Origin: LSCE01 sp050485425
GTDB lineage: Bacteria; Pseudomonadota; Gammaproteobacteria; Nitrococcales; Aquisalimonadaceae
Reading direction: 5' to 3'
DNA length: 64,000 bases
Assembly: GCA_050485425.1 (NCBI GenBank)
Contig: JBJHBJ010000004.1
Location: 62,001-126,000, forward strand
Part shown: positions 42,009 through 50,774 of the stretch, piece after piece
How the letters are laid out: each line of letters opens with the position of its first letter
Position numbering within the stretch: the stretch's first letter is position 1
Program-made: the position numbers and the translations under genes
Notes under the pieces: generated by a model
What the model saw: the letters and a program-made list of their open reading frames with translations, nothing else
The model's database searches: none
Told to the model about the DNA's origin: nothing

Positions 42009-42989
42009 ATGAACGCATTCATCCGAAGGACGCTCGGCCTGGCTTGTGCCGTGGTACTGGCGGCCAGTGCCGGCAGCGCAGTTGCGGACCGCAGCGACTG
42101 GCCACGCAGCCTGACCGTGGGTACGGCCAGTCAGGGGGGGACCTACTACATCTACGGTGCCGGCTGGGCCAATATGGTCAGCGAGGCCCTCAACATCAAT
42201 GCCGGGGCGGAAGTCACCGGCGGTCCCGTGCAGAACGCCACGCTGGTACAGATGGGCGAACACCAGTTCGGCATGGTGACGATGGGCCCGGTCTACGAGG
42301 CGTGGCACGGGCGCAGCCCGCTGGCGCCGGGCCTGGAGCACACGGATCTGCGCGCGGTCTTTCCCATGTACCAGACCACGCTGCAGATCATTACGCTGAA
42401 GGGTTCCGGCATCACCTCGGTGTCCGACCTGGATGGCAAGACCGTCGGCGTGGGGCCTGCGGGCGGCACGGCTGACATGTACCACCCGCGGTTCTTCGAG
42501 AAGCTGGGACTCAACGTGCGCACGCGCAATGGCGGCGCCTCCGACCTGGCCGGGCAGCTGCAGGACGGGCTGATCGATGCCTTCGCCTTCGCCGCTGGCA
42601 ACCCCATCTCGGCGTTCAGCCAGTTGGAGGCGCAGACCGAGGTCAACATCTTCTCGTACAACGAAGAAGAGCTCGAGCGGCTGCTCCCGGATTTCCCGGA
42701 ACTCAGCGTGTTCGAGATCCCCGCCAGCACCTACCGCAGCATCGACCAGGATTTGCCGGCGGTCAGCGTGTGGAACTTTGCCGTGACGCACAAGGACATG
42801 CCCGAGTCCCTGGTGTATGGCGTCACCAAGACGGTCATGGAGAACAACGACCGTATGCGGCAGATCCACGGTGCTTCGCGGGAAACCGTTCCGGAGAACG
42901 CTGTCCACGCCGGCATTCTGCCGTTCCACCCCGGAGCCAGGCGCTGGTTCGAGGAGAACGGATACTCGCTGGATAACGGTTCCCAGTGA
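42009..42989 (+). CDS. TAXI-family TRAP transporter solute-binding protein
   Basis: 326 residues with a Sec signal peptide (LACAVVLAASAGSAVA) and a two-lobed binding fold starting SLTVGTASQGGTYYIYGAGW, the TAXI-type (TRAP-associated extracytoplasmic immunogenic) pattern rather than DctP. VGVGPAGGTADMYHPRFFEK and DAFAFAAGNPISAF are further family segments. It captures a carboxylate or amino-acid-like ligand in the periplasm and hands it to the fused TRAP permease encoded next. A GGAGGAG ribosome site precedes ATG 42009. The 243-base gap to dctB holds the divergent promoters. Confidence 0.9.
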   Translation: MNAFIRRTLGLACAVVLAASAGSAVADRSDWPRSLTVGTASQGGTYYIYGAGWANMVSEALNINAGAEVTGGPVQNATLVQMGEHQFGMVTMGPVYEAWHGRSPLAPGLEHTDLRAVFPMYQTTLQIITLKGSGITSVSDLDGKTVGVGPAGGTADMYHPRFFEKLGLNVRTRNGGASDLAGQLQDGLIDAFAFAAGNPISAFSQLEAQTEVNIFSYNEEELERLLPDFPELSVFEIPASTYRSIDQDLPAVSVWNFAVTHKDMPESLVYGVTKTVMENNDRMRQIHGASRETVPENAVHAGILPFHPGARRWFEENGYSLDNGSQ

Positions 42990-43053
42990 GCTTTCGGCGG
43001 CGCCGGTGCCCTGACGGTACCGGCGTCTTCACGTTCATACGAGGTTGAAGGCG

Positions 43054-45219
43054 ATGAGCACGCACGCTTCAGGGGCGGATGCATCCCCGGCATCCGGCGG
43101 CATCCAGCTGGCAGGCAACGAGCGCGCCCTGGCGGGTTGGCGAGGGTGGCTGCTGTTCGGTTTCTGTGTACTGTATACCGGCCTGCATCTGTATTCGCTC
43201 AACGTGGCGCCCATCGAGACATGGACGTTTCGCATCCTGCATGTCGCGGGCGGGCTGGTGATCGGCTTCTGCATGACGGCCGCGGTCCGGTTTGACCAGG
43301 GGCGGGAGTTCCCCGCATGGACACAGTCGCAGTTGCTGTTCATGGTGCCCGCACTGGCAGGCATGGCTTACGCCGCCTGGTGTATCGCCTATGCATGGTA
43401 TCTGCGCGAGACCGGTGCCGCGGGAGCGCCTCCGGACTGGGTGTTCGAGCATATGCGCTGGGCGGCATTGGGCGCCAGCCTGATTGCCCTTGGTGCCAGC
43501 TGGTTCTGGCGCGGCCCCAGTCGCACCGTCTTCTGGACGGACCTGGTGTTGGCCTTGTCTGCGGTGGTGGTGGCCGCCTACCTGATTTTCGTGCTGCCCC
43601 GCTGGCGGATGGCCGCGGGCACCTCCTTCGCCGGCCAGACCGAGATGATCATGGCGGTGGTGGGGGCCCTGCTTATCCTGGAACTCACCCGACGCGTGGC
43701 CGGCATGGCGCTGGTTGTCATCACCGCGATTTTCGTCGCCTATGCCTTTGCCGGGCCGTATCTGCCGGGCATTCTGGAACATCGCGGCTATTCCATGAGC
43801 CGCTTCTTCACCTATATCTATACCGACAACGGTGTGCTCGGCCCGACCACGGCCGTGTCCTCCACCTACATCATTCTGTTCATCACGTTCGCCGCCTTCC
43901 TGCAGGCGTCCCGGGTCGGTGACTACTTCGTCAATTTCGCCTTCTCCCTGGCTGGCCGTCGGCGCGGCGGACCAGCCAAGGTCGCGGTTTTCGCCTCCGG
44001 CCTGATGGGCATGATCAACGGCACATCGGCCGGCAATGTGGTTTCCACCGGCAGCCTGACCATTCCGCTGATGAAGCGGGTGGGCTATCACCCCCGAAGC
44101 GCAGGCTCCATCGAGGCAGCCGCCTCCACCGGTGGTCAGATCGTGCCGCCGATCATGGGCGCAGGCGCCTTCATCATGGCGGAAATCACCGGTCTCCCCT
44201 ACACCGAGATCGCCATCGCCGCGCTGATTCCCGGTCTGCTGTATTTCCTGTCCATCTATTTCATGGTGGACCTGGAAGCCCGCAGGGAGGGCATGCGCGG
44301 CATGGCCGCCGATGAACTGCCCGACCGGCGCGAGATGCTGCGCCGCGTCTTCCTGTTCATTCCCATCATCATGCTGGTGGCCACACTGTTCATGGGCTAT
44401 TCGGTGATTCGCGCCGGCACCATGGCCATGATCAGCGCGGCCGTGGTCTCCTGGTTCACCCCGCACCGCATGGGCATTCGTGAACTGCTGGATGCCCTGG
44501 CACTCGGAGCCCGGATGGCGATACCGCTGGTGGCGGTCTGCGCCTGCGCCGGCATTATCGTCGGTGTGATCAGCCTTACCGGCGTCGGCGCGCGTTTCGC
44601 CGCAATGCTGCTGGGCATCGCCGAAAACAGCCAGTTGCTGGCACTGTTCTTCGCCATGTGCATCAGCATCCTGCTGGGCATGGGCATGCCGACCACCGCT
44701 GCCTATGCGGTGGCGGCATCCGTGGTCGCGCCGGGACTGCAGCAGATGGGTATCCCGCCGCTGGTGGCCCATTTCTTCGTCTTCTACTACGCCGTGGTAT
44801 CGGCCATCACGCCGCCGGTGGCCCTGGCGGCCTACGCGGCGGCGGCCATCGCCGGCAGCGATCCCATGCGCACCTCGGTCACCTCGTTCAAGTTCGGTCT
44901 GGCCGCATTCATCGTGCCGTTCATGTTCTTCTACAGCCCGGCGTTGCTGATGGAGGGCAGCTGGCTGCAGGTGCTGCGCGTGACCGTGACCGCGTCCATC
45001 GGCATCTACCTGCTGGCCGCCGCCATCCAGGGCTGGTTCTTCGGCCGACTGGCCATGCCTCTTCGCATGCTGTTGCTGAGCGCCGCTCTGCTGATGATCG
45101 CCGGCGGACTGATCACGGATTCGGTGGGCATATTGCTCGGGGCGGCCATGTTCGCTTATCAGCGCTGGTTCGTCCGGCCGCCCCTGCGTGTTGACGAGGT
45201 GAAGGGGGAAGCAGGATGA
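43054..45219 (+). CDS. Fused TRAP transporter permease (DctQM-type, TAXI partner)
   Basis: 721 residues, about 16-18 transmembrane helices. The first ~200 residues correspond to the small four-helix subunit and the rest to the large subunit, as in other TAXI systems. Typical segments include GLMGMINGTSAGNVVSTGSL, TGGQIVPPIMGAGAFIMAEI, GMGMPTTAAYAVAASVVAPG and AITPPVALAAYAAAAIAG. It is a sodium- or proton-driven symporter in the inner membrane. ATG 43054 is preferred over TTG 43045. Its stop overlaps the malic enzyme start as ATGA. Confidence 0.92.
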   Translation: MSTHASGADASPASGGIQLAGNERALAGWRGWLLFGFCVLYTGLHLYSLNVAPIETWTFRILHVAGGLVIGFCMTAAVRFDQGREFPAWTQSQLLFMVPALAGMAYAAWCIAYAWYLRETGAAGAPPDWVFEHMRWAALGASLIALGASWFWRGPSRTVFWTDLVLALSAVVVAAYLIFVLPRWRMAAGTSFAGQTEMIMAVVGALLILELTRRVAGMALVVITAIFVAYAFAGPYLPGILEHRGYSMSRFFTYIYTDNGVLGPTTAVSSTYIILFITFAAFLQASRVGDYFVNFAFSLAGRRRGGPAKVAVFASGLMGMINGTSAGNVVSTGSLTIPLMKRVGYHPRSAGSIEAAASTGGQIVPPIMGAGAFIMAEITGLPYTEIAIAALIPGLLYFLSIYFMVDLEARREGMRGMAADELPDRREMLRRVFLFIPIIMLVATLFMGYSVIRAGTMAMISAAVVSWFTPHRMGIRELLDALALGARMAIPLVAVCACAGIIVGVISLTGVGARFAAMLLGIAENSQLLALFFAMCISILLGMGMPTTAAYAVAASVVAPGLQQMGIPPLVAHFFVFYYAVVSAITPPVALAAYAAAAIAGSDPMRTSVTSFKFGLAAFIVPFMFFYSPALLMEGSWLQVLRVTVTASIGIYLLAAAIQGWFFGRLAMPLRMLLLSAALLMIAGGLITDSVGILLGAAMFAYQRWFVRPPLRVDEVKGEAG

Positions 45220-47612
45220 GCATGGATTTCGACGAGCAGGCGCTGCGGTATCACCGCCTGCCCCGGCCGGGCAAGCTGGCGATCAGCGCCACCACGCCGC
45301 TGGCGAACCAGCGTGATCTCTCGCTGGCCTACTCGCCCGGCGTGGGCGCCGCCTGCCGGGCCATCGCGGCGGATCCGTCCGAGGCGGCCACGCTGACCGC
45401 GCGGGCGAACCTGGTGGCGGTGGTGACCAACGGCACCGCTGTCCTCGGCTTCGGCGACATCGGGCCGCTGGCCGCCAAACCGGTGATGGAAGGCAAGGCG
45501 GTGCTGTTCAAGAAATTCGCCAATATCGACGCTTTCGATCTGGAGCTGAACGAGAAGGACCCTGAGGAACTGGTGAAAACCATCGCCCGGCTGGAGCCCA
45601 GTTTCGGCGGCATCAACCTGGAGGATATCAAGGCGCCGGAGTGCTTCATTGTCGAGCAGCAATTGCGCGAGCGGGTCAACATCCCGGTGTTCCACGATGA
45701 CCAGCACGGTACCGCCATCATCGTCGGCGCGGCCGTGCTGAACGGCCTGCGCGTGGTGGAGAAATCCATCGATCAGGTGCGGCTGGTCTGCTGCGGCGCT
45801 GGCGCGGCGGCGCTGGCCTGTCTGGATCTGCTGGTGAAGCTTGGCCTGCCGCGGGAAAACATCACCGTCTGTGATATCGACGGCGTGGTCTACGCCGGCC
45901 GGGACAAGGGCATGGACCGATGGAAAGCCGCCTACGCGCGGGAAACCACGGCACGGTCGCTGGCGGACGTGGTGGACGGCGCGGACATCTTTCTGGGGCT
46001 CTCGGCGCCCGGCGTGTTGACGCGCGACATGGTGAAGCAGCTGGCACCGCGTCCGCTGATCCTGGCGCTGGCGAACCCGGTGCCGGAGATTCAGCCCGAG
46101 GTGGCCCGGGAGGCACGGCCGGATGCCATCATCGCCACCGGGCGTTCGGACTACCCGAACCAGGTCAACAACGTCCTGTGTTTCCCCTACATCTTCCGGG
46201 GCGCACTGGATACCGGAGCCACGGTCATCAATGACGCGATGAAACTGGCCGCGGTGCAGGCCATCGCCGAACTGGCCATGGCCGAACCGTCGGATCTGGT
46301 CGCCAAGGCCTACGGCGGGGCGCCAGCGCGGTTCGGGCCGGATTATCTGATACCCCGACCTTTCGATCCCCGTCTGCTGGTGCGGATTGCGCCTGCCGTG
46401 GCCAAGGCCGCCATGGACAGCGGTGTGGCCAGCCGGCCCCTTGCGGATTTCGCAGCCTATCGACAGCAGCTGGGCCAGTTCGTCTACAAGTCCGGGTTGC
46501 TGATGAAACCGCTGTTCGAGCGGGCCGCGAGAAATCCCAGGCGACTGGTGTACGCCGAGGGCGAGGACCGGCGTGTGCTGCAGGCCGCGCAGCAAGTCGT
46601 GGACGACGGCCTGGCATACCCGATCCTGGTGGGGCGGCGCGCGGTGATCGAGGCGCGTATCAGGGAGCTGGGATTGAGGCTCAAACCCGGTCAGGACGTG
46701 ACGCTGGTGAACCTGGATGATGATCCGCGTTTCGGCGCATACTCGCGGACATGCTTCCATTTGTTGGGTCGTCAGGGCGTTTCCCCGGAAGAGGCCAGGG
46801 CCATCATCCGCACCCAGCCCACGGCCGTGGCCGCGCTGATGCTGGGCAGTCACGAAGCCGACTGCATGCTGTGCGGCGCGGTTGGAAAGTTCCAGCATCA
46901 CTTGGAGTATGTGAGCGAGTTGGTGGGTGTTGAACCCGGCGTATCCAGACTTGCCACCATGACGGCGATGATTCTGCCAAGCGGCACCTACTTCATTGCC
47001 GACTCTCACTCGCTGCAGGAGCCGGACGTCGATACACTGGTTCAGACCACCATTCGGGCGGCACGGCAGGTCGAGGCCTTTGGTGTCAAACCCCGGGTTG
47101 CCCTGGTGTCCCGGTCGAATTTCGGCACCGGCGGTGCACCCAGCGCCGGACGCATGCGCGAGGCGGTACAGCGCCTGCACGCAGAACATCCGGAGCTGGA
47201 AGTCGACGGAGAAATGCACGCCGATGTGGCACTGTCGCAGGAGCTGCGGGATGCGGTTTATCCCGAGGCGCGCCTGGGTGGCTGCGCCAACCTGCTGGTG
47301 ATGCCCGGCCCTGATGCGGGCCACATCGCCTACAGTCTGCTGAAATCCCTGGGGGGCGGGGTGTCGGTGGGTCCCATGTTGCTTGGGGCTGCCAGGCCTG
47401 TGCATATCGTGACGCAGTCCGTCACCGTCCGTGGCCTGGTCAACATGAGTGCGCTGGCGGTGGCGCAGGCCGACCGTCCGCCACAGCCTGATGAGACCGA
47501 GCCCGGCGTGATCGCTCCTTATGTGGGCAATGTCCATAGCACCAGCCCCGAGGCCGCCAGCCCGGCCGGCAGTGCCAGCATGCCCAGGCGTGACACCCAG
47601 AGCGGGGCATAA
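45216..47612 (+). CDS. maeB: NADP-dependent malic enzyme with phosphotransacetylase-like domain
   Basis: 798 residues (E. coli MaeB 759). The N-terminal ~420 residues are malic enzyme (SLAYSPGVG, VTNGTAVLGFGDIG, FHDDQHGTAIIVGAAVLNGL, CGAGAAALACLDLL); the C-terminal ~330 residues form the phosphotransacetylase-like regulatory domain (RNPRRLVYAEGEDRRVLQAA). It decarboxylates malate to pyruvate, making NADPH. ATGA overlap with the TRAP permease shows it belongs to the transport operon, implying that the transporter brings in a C4-dicarboxylate. The last 47 residues are a low-complexity tail beyond the expected end, and the final 94 bases overlap the convergent DUF3325 gene. Confidence 0.92.
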   Translation: MSMDFDEQALRYHRLPRPGKLAISATTPLANQRDLSLAYSPGVGAACRAIAADPSEAATLTARANLVAVVTNGTAVLGFGDIGPLAAKPVMEGKAVLFKKFANIDAFDLELNEKDPEELVKTIARLEPSFGGINLEDIKAPECFIVEQQLRERVNIPVFHDDQHGTAIIVGAAVLNGLRVVEKSIDQVRLVCCGAGAAALACLDLLVKLGLPRENITVCDIDGVVYAGRDKGMDRWKAAYARETTARSLADVVDGADIFLGLSAPGVLTRDMVKQLAPRPLILALANPVPEIQPEVAREARPDAIIATGRSDYPNQVNNVLCFPYIFRGALDTGATVINDAMKLAAVQAIAELAMAEPSDLVAKAYGGAPARFGPDYLIPRPFDPRLLVRIAPAVAKAAMDSGVASRPLADFAAYRQQLGQFVYKSGLLMKPLFERAARNPRRLVYAEGEDRRVLQAAQQVVDDGLAYPILVGRRAVIEARIRELGLRLKPGQDVTLVNLDDDPRFGAYSRTCFHLLGRQGVSPEEARAIIRTQPTAVAALMLGSHEADCMLCGAVGKFQHHLEYVSELVGVEPGVSRLATMTAMILPSGTYFIADSHSLQEPDVDTLVQTTIRAARQVEAFGVKPRVALVSRSNFGTGGAPSAGRMREAVQRLHAEHPELEVDGEMHADVALSQELRDAVYPEARLGGCANLLVMPGPDAGHIAYSLLKSLGGGVSVGPMLLGAARPVHIVTQSVTVRGLVNMSALAVAQADRPPQPDETEPGVIAPYVGNVHSTSPEAASPAGSASMPRRDTQSGA

Positions 47613-47881
47613 CTCAACAGCAGGACTGGCAGCAATGCCGCGGCCGTCAGCGCGCCGAACCAGAGCGTCAGTCCTGTCCCTGTTCCCAATGCGGCTGTGC
47701 TTGGCCATACGGAGCACACCAGCAGTGTCCACCCACTCCAGCGCAGCATCTTCTGCCGCCCGGCGGACAGGGCAGTTGAAGAGCTCACCTGCCGGAAATG
47801 GCGCTGCTGCGCCAGGCAGAGCCCGGTCATGCCGGAGATGGCGAGACACAGTGAACCCAGGAAGGGAATCAACTCCGTCAT
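47519..47881 (-). CDS. DUF3325 small integral membrane protein
   Basis: 120 residues with four predicted transmembrane helices (PFLGSLCLAISGMTGLCLA, then segments near residues 50, 72 and 97). DUF3325 proteins are usually encoded with PepSY and DUF3649 genes next to ferric-siderophore receptors. The ATG at 47881 overlaps the PepSY stop as ATGA. Its 3' end overlaps the convergent malic enzyme by 94 bases. Function unknown; probably part of an inner-membrane iron-release complex. Confidence 0.75.
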   Translation of the reverse strand: MTELIPFLGSLCLAISGMTGLCLAQQRHFRQVSSSTALSAGRQKMLRWSGWTLLVCSVWPSTAALGTGTGLTLWFGALTAAALLPVLLLSYAPLWVSRLGMLALPAGLAASGLVLWTLPT

Positions 47882-49491
47882 TGCAGGCTCCCGGTCTCTC
47901 TCGTGGTGACTGGTCCCGGTGGCTGCCTGTTTTGCCTGGACACTACGGTGTTCGCGTGACGGCGGCCCGCCAGGTGGCTGGCGGCCGCCAGCGCCACGGC
48001 CAGACCCAGTACGGTCAGATCGAAGCCCGCCAGAGGCCAGTCGCCGGCCGGCAGGCTGTGGCCCAGGTGGCGGTCCGTGGTGAGCAGGTTCAATACCGGC
48101 AATGATGCAAACGCCGCCCCGGCAAAAGCGAACTGCTCCCGCCAGGCCCGGGCCGGCGGGCGTGCTGCGGAAAGGAGCATGAGCAGCAGCCAGGTGAGGA
48201 ACATGGTGTGCACTTCCCAGGCCTCGCGCTGGGCGAACTCCACCGGGAGCAGCCGGTTGGCCCAGAAATAGGCGGCCACGGCGGTGAACAGCCCCGCAAC
48301 CATGCCCGGGTTCAGCCGTTCCACCAGCGCCACGCCCCGGTGATCGCCGCCCCTGCGCTCCAGTTGTTGCCGGCGCTTCACGGTCCATAGCACCAGCCCG
48401 GTGCCCACCATGGCGGTACCCAGCACCCCGGAGAGGAAATACAGCCAGCGCAGCACCGGCCCTGCAAACAGACCTTCGTGCAGGCCCAGCAACACGGTCC
48501 AAACTGCGTTGGGTGCGGAGGTGATGGCGGGCACCGTGTCGATCAGCTCGCCGTTGACACCGTCGAAGTGCAGTTCCTCGCCGCTGCGTACCGGGCTCTG
48601 CGCGTGGCTGGCGCGGAGGATGATGAAAGCATTGCGGTCGCCGGGGTGGTGCACGTCCACATGACGGAGCACGCCCGGTCCCCAGCGTTCCTCGGCGGTG
48701 TCAATCAGGGGCTTCAGAGGCGTGAGTGGTGCCGGTTCGCCGCTGCGCTCCATCACAGGCAGCGAGAACACCTCCTGGATTGCGGTCTGTCGCGCCTCCG
48801 GGCCAGTGCCGTAGACCGCGGCGATCACCAGGGGTATGTAGGCAAACGCCATGAAGATCAGCCCCGAGTAGGTGATCATCACGTGGAAGGGCAGGGCCAG
48901 CACGCTGAGCACGTTGTGCGCATCCAGCCAGGAACGCTGGCCCTTGCCGGGGCGGAAAGTGAAGAAATCCTTGAAGATCTTCTTGTGGACGATGATGCCG
49001 CTGGTAATGGCGACCAGCATGAACATGGTGGCCAGGCCGATCAGCCAGTCGGAGATTGAGCGGGGCAGGTAGTGCAGCCGCCAGTGCATCTGGTAGAGAA
49101 GCTGGCCGCCGCCGGTGGCGCGGGCGCTGAACGGTTCGCCGGTGGCGGCATCGAAGCGTTCGTTGCCGTTGGCGGCAACGGCGCCAGTTTCCGGATCGGC
49201 GCCCTGCCAGAAGCGGCGTGGATAGGGTTCGTTGCGGTCGATGGGCAAGGCGATGACCCAGCGGGCCGCGCCGGGGGCTTCCTCCTGCAGCAGGGAGACA
49301 CCCATGGCGGCCACGTCGGCCGCCGGCGTGTCGTGCTGGGCCACCGGCAGCTCGGGCTGCATCCAGCGGTCGATCTCGGTGTCGAAATAGCCGGCGGTGC
49401 CGGTGACGAACATGAAGAACAGCACCCAGCCCAGGATCAGCCCGGCCCAGGTATGCAGCCAGGCCATGGACTGGCGGAAGCCCTCTTTCAT
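47878..49491 (-). CDS. PepSY-associated transmembrane protein (ferric-siderophore reductase type)
   Basis: 537 residues, start at 49491 (MKEGFRQSMAWLHTWAGLI). Transmembrane helices flank large periplasmic PepSY portions: the first helix near 15-35 with the WLHTWAGLILGWVLF signature, later HWRLHYLP, WLDAHNVLSVLALPFH, LLGLHEGLF and several C-terminal helices. Conserved membrane His residues suit heme binding. Homologues such as FpvG reduce ferric iron from siderophores in the periplasm. The start overlaps the DUF3649 stop as ATGA and the end overlaps DUF3325. The nearest TonB receptor is 1.3 kb away at 50775. Confidence 0.85.
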   Translation of the reverse strand: MKEGFRQSMAWLHTWAGLILGWVLFFMFVTGTAGYFDTEIDRWMQPELPVAQHDTPAADVAAMGVSLLQEEAPGAARWVIALPIDRNEPYPRRFWQGADPETGAVAANGNERFDAATGEPFSARATGGGQLLYQMHWRLHYLPRSISDWLIGLATMFMLVAITSGIIVHKKIFKDFFTFRPGKGQRSWLDAHNVLSVLALPFHVMITYSGLIFMAFAYIPLVIAAVYGTGPEARQTAIQEVFSLPVMERSGEPAPLTPLKPLIDTAEERWGPGVLRHVDVHHPGDRNAFIILRASHAQSPVRSGEELHFDGVNGELIDTVPAITSAPNAVWTVLLGLHEGLFAGPVLRWLYFLSGVLGTAMVGTGLVLWTVKRRQQLERRGGDHRGVALVERLNPGMVAGLFTAVAAYFWANRLLPVEFAQREAWEVHTMFLTWLLLMLLSAARPPARAWREQFAFAGAAFASLPVLNLLTTDRHLGHSLPAGDWPLAGFDLTVLGLAVALAAASHLAGRRHANTVVSRQNRQPPGPVTTRETGSLQ

Positions 49492-49826
49492 TGCAGCACT
49501 CCGATCAACAGCCAGGAGACAAGCGCGCAGACCGCTGCCGGGCACAGGAGGCCCAGCCAGGCCCGCAAGGCGCTGCGGGCGGCGAACACCCAGATCACCG
49601 CGGCGGTGTAGATGGCGAAGCTGGACAACACGCCGGTGGTCACCGCCTCGCCACGGGGCATGGGCAGCAGTGCCGCCAGCAGGATGGCGCCGAGGTTGGC
49701 CAGCGCGAATCCGCCGATGATGGCGGCAATTACACGGGAGGCGACCGCCAGGCCGCGGCTGCGCAGCAGCCGACGGGTCGCCCGGATGCCGGTGTCTGAT
49801 CGGCTTTCGACGGTTTCGGTTACCAT
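49488..49826 (-). CDS. DUF3649 small membrane protein
   Basis: 112 residues with three or four hydrophobic helices (IAAIIGGFALANLGAILLAA, GVLSSFAIYTAAVIWVFA, LLCPAAVCALVSWLLIG). It is first in a three-gene, ATGA-coupled operon with the PepSY and DUF3325 proteins, the standard order in siderophore-associated loci. A two-Arg-rich cytoplasmic N-terminus precedes the first helix. No Fur box was identified upstream. Function unknown. Confidence 0.78.
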   Translation of the reverse strand: MVTETVESRSDTGIRATRRLLRSRGLAVASRVIAAIIGGFALANLGAILLAALLPMPRGEAVTTGVLSSFAIYTAAVIWVFAARSALRAWLGLLCPAAVCALVSWLLIGVLQ

Positions 49827-50041
49827 TGAGATCTTCTGTTCCGGCCCGGAGTCTTCATCGGCTGCTTCACTGCTGGCCGGCGAGTGGAGGAATCACCCGC
49901 CCCCGTTCCTTTGCCGTACAGCGGGTAGCCCGCTACTGAATCAGATGCCCCGCGAGACCGGGAAAAGGGAACCGGGGCGCCCTCGCAAAGCCGCCGGCAG
50001 GCGGCGTGAAACACATGATCTGATCGGGAGTCATTGAGCAC

Positions 50042-50770
50042 ATGCCGCGATTCGTCCTGCTGAAAACGGGTTCTACCTATCCGGCCATTCGCAACACGTA
50101 CGGGGATTTCGAACGGTGGTTTCTGCGGCGGCTGCCGGGGGATGCGGACGTGCGGGTGGTAAACGTGGCGGAAGACCAGGATCCGGGCGCGCCCGAGGAC
50201 TGGGACGGCGTGCTGGTGACCGGGTCTCCGGCCATGGTGACTGACCGGGAGCCGTGGAGTGAGCGGGCCGCAGCCTGGCTGGCCCGCGCGGTAGATCGCG
50301 CGGTGCCGGTACTGGGTGTCTGCTACGGGCATCATCTGCTGGCTCACGCAACGGGCGGTACGGTGGGTTACCGGGAGCAGGGGCGGGAGTCCGGCACATT
50401 CGATGTCGAGTTGCTGGCAGAGGCCGCGTCCGATCCGCTGTTCGGCGGGGTCCCGTCCGGATTTACCGCGCATCTGACCCACGCCCAGTCCGTGCTCACC
50501 CTGCCGCCGGGCGCCGTGCTGCTGGCGCGTTCCCGGGGCGAACCCCACCAGGCCTTTCGCCTGGGTCGCAACGCCTGGGGCGTGCAGTTCCACCCGGAGT
50601 TCGACGCCACCATCATGCGGGCGTACCTGCAGCAGCAGGCCCCGGCGCTTGCCGACGAGGGGCAGAACCCTGCCGCGCTGCTGGCGAGGGTCCGCGAAGC
50701 GCCGGAGGCGACCGGGCTGTTGGGGCGGTTCGCAGAGGACGTGTGCGGGTGGAACGGATCCGGCGCCTGA
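50042..50770 (+). CDS. Class I glutamine amidotransferase-like protein
   Basis: 242 residues. Catalytic Cys94 sits in the nucleophile elbow GVCYGHHLLAHA, and His184-Pro-Glu186 completes the triad (WGVQFHPEF). Length and single-domain layout match stand-alone GMP-synthase-like amidotransferases, some of which hydrolyse gamma-glutamyl compounds. The substrate is unknown. It lies alone on the + strand between two - strand iron-related transcription units; its stop is 4 bases from the convergent receptor stop. Confidence 0.85.
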   Translation: MPRFVLLKTGSTYPAIRNTYGDFERWFLRRLPGDADVRVVNVAEDQDPGAPEDWDGVLVTGSPAMVTDREPWSERAAAWLARAVDRAVPVLGVCYGHHLLAHATGGTVGYREQGRESGTFDVELLAEAASDPLFGGVPSGFTAHLTHAQSVLTLPPGAVLLARSRGEPHQAFRLGRNAWGVQFHPEFDATIMRAYLQQQAPALADEGQNPAALLARVREAPEATGLLGRFAEDVCGWNGSGA

Positions 50771-50774
50771 TCGC

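Noticed and set aside
45159..47849. 896-codon minus-strand open frame opposite maeB.
   Set aside because: Shadow of the malic enzyme gene; His/Gln/Arg-rich and lacking motifs.
49830..49990. Cobalamin-riboswitch-like pieces on the minus strand ahead of the DUF3649 gene (AAAGGAAC, GGGTGATTCC and several short hairpins).
   Set aside because: The diagnostic CCCGCAACTGT-type core and the later AGGAGACCTGC segment are absent and the spacing is wrong; only generic GC hairpins remain.
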